A stretch of 8,908 nucleotides of DNA, taken from the NCBI GenBank assembly GCA_964576115.1, contig CAZNUA010000001.1, forward strand, positions 190,264 through 199,171. The letters are read 5' to 3'. This DNA comes from CAYSYY01 sp964576115 [NCBI: uncultured Gemmatimonadota bacterium]. Its GTDB lineage: Bacteria; Blakebacterota; Blakebacteria; Blakebacterales. Every line of letters starts with the position of its first letter. Positions within the stretch are counted from its first letter, which is position 1. The position numbers and the translations under genes are program-made. Under the pieces are notes generated by a model, which saw only the letters and a list, made by a program, of their open reading frames with translations, was not told where the DNA came from and searched no databases. Below are positions 5,816-8,908 of the stretch, one piece after another.

Positions 5816-5833
5816 GGACCGGCTCAGCGGTCC
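5816..5833 (-). terminator. Candidate terminator hairpin after the DASS transporter
   Basis: A 6-bp inverted repeat (GGACCG / CGGTCC) with a 6-nt loop, 29 bp past the transporter stop. On the minus strand it is followed by CTTTATGTATT, a loose T-rich tail. It could be a weak intrinsic terminator or the 5' end of the barrel gene's mRNA. Confidence 0.4.
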
Positions 5834-5841
5834 CCTCTATG

Positions 5842-5847
5842 AGTATA
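5842..5847 (-). promoter_or_regulatory. Candidate -10 element for the barrel-protein gene
   Basis: Minus-strand TATACT inside GTATATACTCATAG, about 60 bp before the gene start and just after the transporter stop codon. It matches five of six -10 positions. No convincing -35 is seen at 16-18 bp spacing, so this is tentative. Confidence 0.3.
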
Positions 5848-5862
5848 TACGCGGCCGGAGGG

Positions 5863-7398
5863 TCATGGGGTGCCGGCGACTGCCGCCGCCCACTCGGGGA
5901 AAACCGCAAAATCGATCCCGAAGACATGGGTTCCGACCAGGTAGAAGAGCACCGTGATCACGAGCGCCCCGATCAGATTCAGGACCACTCCGACCCGGGC
6001 CATTTCGGCGATCCGGATCCGGCCGCTCCCGAAGACGATGGCGTTGGGAGGAGTAGCCACCGGCATCATGAAAGCACACGAGGCCGAGAGCGTGGCGGGG
6101 ACCATCAGGAGCAGGGGATGCACCCGCATGGCCACGGCCACGGCGGCCAGGATCGGCAGGATCATTTCGGTCGTGGCCGTATTGGAGGTCAGTTCGGTCA
6201 GGAAAGTCAGGGTCAGACAGATCAGGATGGTCATCACGAAGGGGGAGGTGCCCGCCAGGCCGCCGAACTGATTGCCGATCAGGGTCGAGAGACCGGTGAC
6301 CTGAAAACCCTGGGCCAGGGCGAAGCCGCCCCCGAAGAGCAGCACGATCCCCCACGGCAGACGCGGGATCACATCGCGGTCCATGACCGAGGCGCTCTGT
6401 GCGTCGGGACTGCGGGTAGGAATGAAGAAGAGGACCATGGCCATGGCGATCGCCACCGTACCGTCGTCGAGCAGTTCGGGAAAGGGCAACAGCCCGGACC
6501 AGCCCGGCAGGCTGAAGAGTCCGAAGTCGAGCGGTTTGCGGAAGACCCAGAGCACGGCCGTCAGGGCGAAGACGACCAGGACGGCCTTCTCCTCGAAGCT
6601 GATCGGACCGAGGCGCTCGTACTCGGTCTCGACGATCTGGGGATTCACTGCTATCTCGGATCCGGTCCGGTAGAAGATCCGGGTCAGCACGAACCAGATC
6701 ACGGCCAGCATCAGCACACAGACAGGGATGCCGAGCAGGATCCAGCGCCCGAATTCGACCGCCGGGGCGTCGGGGAACATGATCTGGAAGATACGGGTGA
6801 AACTGAGGTTGGGAGGGGTGCCGACCAGGGTGGCGATCCCCCCCACCGAGCAGGCATAGGCGATCCCGAGCATCAGCGCCACCGAGAAGGTGTGCACTTT
6901 CTCGCGCCCGAATTCCTCCTCGAGCTGCAGGATGATGGCCATCCCGATCGGGATCATCATGACCGCCGTGGCGGTGTTGGAGATCCACATCGAGAGGAAG
7001 GCGGCCGCGATCATGAAACCGAGGATGATCCGCGACGGACTGCCGCCAATGAGACGGATGATGGTCAGGGCGATGCGCCGGTGCAGGTTCCACTTCTCCA
7101 TCGTCAGGGCGATCATGAAGCCGCCGATGAAGAGGAAGATGGTGGAGTTGACGTAGATCGGAGCGGTGGCCTTGCCGCTCAGGATCCCCAGGACCGGGTA
7201 GAGCACGAGCGGCACCAGAGAAGTGGCGAAGAGGGGGATGGCATCGGTGATCCACCAGGTGGCCATCAGCGCCGCCACCGCGGCCAGACGGGTCGCGGCC
7301 GGATTACCCGGTTCGAGGTCGCAGGCGAGCAGGATCAGGAAGAGGAGCGGACCAAGTGCCAGACCGATTTTCTGAGTCGTCGTGCGCGAAGCTTTCAC
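5863..7398 (-). CDS. DASS-family (SLC13-type) Na+/divalent anion symporter
   Basis: A 511-aa multi-pass inner-membrane transporter. Members move C4-dicarboxylates, citrate or, less often, sulfate together with Na+. Both halves of the inverted-repeat fold carry the SNT motif that binds Na+ and substrate: SNTATAVMM at 140 and SNTATTEMI at 405. The second half also has the family signature ending MMPVATPPNAIVFGSGRI (about 444-461), and the first half has GTPPN in the matching place. The intact Thr/Pro pattern (SNT and VATPPN) resembles dicarboxylate carriers, so a dicarboxylate is the best guess. Sulfate cannot be excluded, given the sulfur genes nearby. The start is the GTG at 7396-7398, which overlaps the stop of the permease gene as GTGA; an upstream extension to 7722 lies wholly inside the permease gene and is not protein-like. 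AAGGAAAGGA lies 12 bases upstream. The family is sure, the substrate is not. Confidence 0.93.
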   Translation of the reverse strand: MKASRTTTQKIGLALGPLLFLILLACDLEPGNPAATRLAAVAALMATWWITDAIPLFATSLVPLVLYPVLGILSGKATAPIYVNSTIFLFIGGFMIALTMEKWNLHRRIALTIIRLIGGSPSRIILGFMIAAAFLSMWISNTATAVMMIPIGMAIILQLEEEFGREKVHTFSVALMLGIAYACSVGGIATLVGTPPNLSFTRIFQIMFPDAPAVEFGRWILLGIPVCVLMLAVIWFVLTRIFYRTGSEIAVNPQIVETEYERLGPISFEEKAVLVVFALTAVLWVFRKPLDFGLFSLPGWSGLLPFPELLDDGTVAIAMAMVLFFIPTRSPDAQSASVMDRDVIPRLPWGIVLLFGGGFALAQGFQVTGLSTLIGNQFGGLAGTSPFVMTILICLTLTFLTELTSNTATTEMILPILAAVAVAMRVHPLLLMVPATLSASCAFMMPVATPPNAIVFGSGRIRIAEMARVGVVLNLIGALVITVLFYLVGTHVFGIDFAVFPEWAAAVAGTP

Positions 7399-8777
7399 AC
7401 CGATTCCGGTTCCTTTCCTTTCCGGGTCATGAGCCAGTAGACCGGAAGGCCGGCCAGCAGAATGACGAGCCCGATCACGGCGTTGCGCCGCTGGACCGGG
7501 TCGAACAGAACGTAGGCGTCGACGAAGAGCAGGGTGAGGATGAACAGGGCCGGGGTGACGGGATAGCCGGGACAGCGGAAGGGACGGGGACGTTCGGGCC
7601 GGCTGCGGCGCAGACGGTACACCGCAGCCACGGTCAGAGCGTAGAAGATCAGCGAGGCGAAAACCACGTATTCGGTGATGTCCTTGAAAGTCTTGAGGAC
7701 CACCACCAGTACGATGGCCCACAGTGCCTGGGCCCAGATCGCGACATACGGGGTGCGCCAGCGGGGATGCACCCGCATCAGCGGCCGGACACCGAGCCCG
7801 TCGCGGGCCATGGCATAGAAGGCCCGGGGACTGGAGAGCAGGCTGGGATTGGCCGCCCCGAAGACCGACAGGCAGATGAGCAGGCTCAGCAGAACTCCGG
7901 CGCCGGAACCGAACATGCGCTGGACCGCTGTCAGCGGCACCTGCTCGTCGGTCGCAAAGGTGCGCATTTCGTCGATCGGAACCAGGTGAAAGTAGACCGC
8001 ATTGACCAGCACATAGGTCACGATCAGGATCACGATCCCGATGATGAGTCCCCGCGGCAGGTCGCGGGCTGGATCGCGCAGCTCGGCGGCATTGAAGGTG
8101 ACCTGGTACCAGCCCTCATAAGCCCAGAAGATGGCCACGGCCGCCATCACCAGCCCCGAGATGAGCGAGACCGCCGGTTCGGTCGGGACCGGCTCGGGCA
8201 CCACCGCATCGGGACGGGTCAGCAGGAAGCCGGCGGCAACCAGCATGCCCAGGGCCGCCAGCTTGGCGAAGGTGGCCGTATTCTGCAGGATCGCCCCCCA
8301 CCTGACCCCGTAGTGGTTGGTCAGGGCCAGAGTCAGGATCATGCCGGCGGCCACGGCGATCTGGGCCAGCTCGCTCATCGGCACCAGGCGGTTGGCGAAG
8401 CGGGTGAAGGCCACCGCCAGAGCGGCCATGGTGCCGGTGTTGATGACCAGCAGCAGGCACCAGCCGTAGAGGAAGGCCACCCCCCTACCCCACCCCTCGC
8501 GCAGGAAGGCGTACATCCCCCCCGCCTCGGGGAACATCGCCCCCAGCTCGCCGTAGGCGAAGGCTCCGAGCAGGACGATCAGGCCCAGGAAGACCCAGAC
8601 GGCATAGGCCAGCAGCGGACTCGGCAGGGCCTGGGAAACGTTGAGCGGCTTCATGAAGATGCCCGAACCGATCACCGAGCCGACCACCACCATGACGACG
8701 CTGGTCAGGCCCAGGCAGCGCCTGAGTTCGAGTGTCTGTCCCTCGGGTTGAGCCACGGCGCACTCCGCGTTTTCCAT
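7395..8777 (-). CDS. APC-superfamily amino acid permease, LAT-type
   Basis: A 460-aa inner-membrane transporter with about 12 membrane helices. It has the TM1 substrate-binding signature GSVIGSGIF (33-41) and the LAT-like GGMYAFLREGWG segment. TM6 contains FWAYEGWYQV, followed by AAELRDPARDLPRG, the usual TM6-7 pattern of L-type or SteT-like exchangers. A neutral amino acid, or exchange of one for another, is therefore likely; the exact substrate cannot be told. The ATG at 8775-8777 has a poor RBS. A GTG seven codons in (8754-8756) has GGAG six bases upstream and would give 453 aa, so it may be the real start. The gene is the first of a two-gene unit, and its TGA overlaps the GTG of the DASS gene, implying coupled translation. 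The C-terminus ends with a charged tail (RKGKEPESV). The family is sure. Confidence 0.93.
   Translation of the reverse strand: MENAECAVAQPEGQTLELRRCLGLTSVVMVVVGSVIGSGIFMKPLNVSQALPSPLLAYAVWVFLGLIVLLGAFAYGELGAMFPEAGGMYAFLREGWGRGVAFLYGWCLLLVINTGTMAALAVAFTRFANRLVPMSELAQIAVAAGMILTLALTNHYGVRWGAILQNTATFAKLAALGMLVAAGFLLTRPDAVVPEPVPTEPAVSLISGLVMAAVAIFWAYEGWYQVTFNAAELRDPARDLPRGLIIGIVILIVTYVLVNAVYFHLVPIDEMRTFATDEQVPLTAVQRMFGSGAGVLLSLLICLSVFGAANPSLLSSPRAFYAMARDGLGVRPLMRVHPRWRTPYVAIWAQALWAIVLVVVLKTFKDITEYVVFASLIFYALTVAAVYRLRRSRPERPRPFRCPGYPVTPALFILTLLFVDAYVLFDPVQRRNAVIGLVILLAGLPVYWLMTRKGKEPESV
8763..8766 (-). promoter_or_regulatory. Ribosome binding site favouring an internal GTG start of the permease
   Basis: Minus-strand GGAG, six bases before the GTG at 8754-8756. 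The ATG at 8775-8777 has no comparable site, so translation may begin at the GTG. Confidence 0.45.
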
Positions 8778-8804
8778 CCGGTACTCTGCCCGTTCGGCCC
8801 GTCC

Positions 8805-8827
8805 GCTGAGCAGTGTAGTCGCTCAGC
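8805..8827 (-). promoter_or_regulatory. 7-bp inverted repeat upstream of the permease
   Basis: GCTGAGC (8805-8811) and GCTCAGC (8821-8827) are perfectly complementary around a 9-nt loop, 27 bp before the permease ATG. Its loop contains minus-strand TACACT (8812-8817), a weak -10 match, with TTGCCG (8836-8841) 18 bp upstream as a possible -35. It could be an operator over a promoter or a leader hairpin. No T-run follows. Confidence 0.35.
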
Positions 8828-8842
8828 CCCGGTGCCGGCAAT

Positions 8843-8881
8843 CGCCCCCTGGCCTGTTCCCGATCGGATAAACGCCCCCTG
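8843..8881 (-). repeat. Pair of 9-bp direct repeats, 30 bp apart
   Basis: Minus-strand CAGGGGGCG occurs at 8873-8881 and 8843-8851. Similarity continues loosely beyond (nTTnnCnG). A 30-bp period is about three helical turns, so a regulator could bind both on one face. Nothing else is seen in the rest of 8828-8908. Confidence 0.35.
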
Positions 8882-8908
8882 TCCTCGCTCGTCCCTGAGT
8901 CAGATATC

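Noticed and set aside
5781-5927. Longer N-terminus for the barrel protein
   Set aside because: It overlaps the transporter's end, has no good RBS and would bury the signal peptide behind 49 unrelated residues.
5839-7440. A 533-codon open frame on the plus strand opposite the DASS transporter
   Set aside because: Its product is packed with D, H, R, G and Q with no domain pattern, and the opposite strand encodes a clear transporter; this is a GC-rich antisense shadow.
7399-7722. Longer N-terminus for the DASS transporter
   Set aside because: It lies entirely within the permease gene in another frame and is Pro/Arg/His-rich, unlike any DASS N-terminus.
1-8908. CRISPR arrays, tRNA/rRNA genes, insertion sequences
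   Set aside because: No regularly spaced repeats, cloverleaf-like sequences or transposase motifs were seen on either strand.

Overview
The window is a compact, GC-rich stretch in which every convincing gene lies on the minus strand, so it reads from right to left. It looks like a Gram-negative bacterium: one gene encodes a signal-peptide-bearing outer-membrane barrel-like protein. The redox genes suggest sulfur or anaerobic energy metabolism. Taxonomy cannot be fixed from the sequence; an uncultured FCB-type lineage or a sulfur-metabolising proteobacterium-like lineage would both fit, and this is inference.

Right part (5863-8777): two inner-membrane transporters, an APC/LAT-type amino acid permease and then a DASS (SLC13-type) Na+/divalent anion symporter. 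They overlap by a GTGA, so they form a translationally coupled pair. Upstream (8778-8908) is non-coding DNA with a 7-bp inverted repeat and a 9-bp direct repeat 30 bp apart. Middle (5181-5780): a 199-aa exported outer-membrane barrel-like protein with its own strong RBS, followed directly by a short perfect hairpin.

Left part (4-5112): the main interest. An AT-rich promoter-like island (5065-5112) precedes a probable operon. In order it holds a TusA-type sulfur carrier, a variant MvhD/FlpD-type electron-transfer protein, two different HdrA-type flavoproteins, a small winged-helix protein and a DsrE-type protein. Two junctions are ATGA overlaps and a third gap is only 9 bp, so the core genes are probably made in fixed ratio. 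The set joins persulfide-handling proteins (TusA, DsrE) with the electron-handling part of a heterodisulfide-reductase-like complex (MvhD-like, HdrA x2). No HdrB/HdrC, QmoC or hydrogenase gene is visible; they could lie beyond position 1. The layout recalls QmoAB and sHdr systems but matches neither as I know them.

The two HdrA proteins are complementary. The 455-aa one keeps the core DCxxC site and both inserted 4Fe-4S sites but has no N- or C-terminal cluster domains. The 684-aa one keeps those terminal domains but has lost the core Cys site and much of the inserted ferredoxin, and one C-terminal cluster lacks a Cys. The MvhD-like protein has also lost the family's N-terminal CxxC and carries a CxxC near its C-terminus. 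Between tusA and the MvhD-like gene lies a 72-nt element able to fold into a compact three-way junction.
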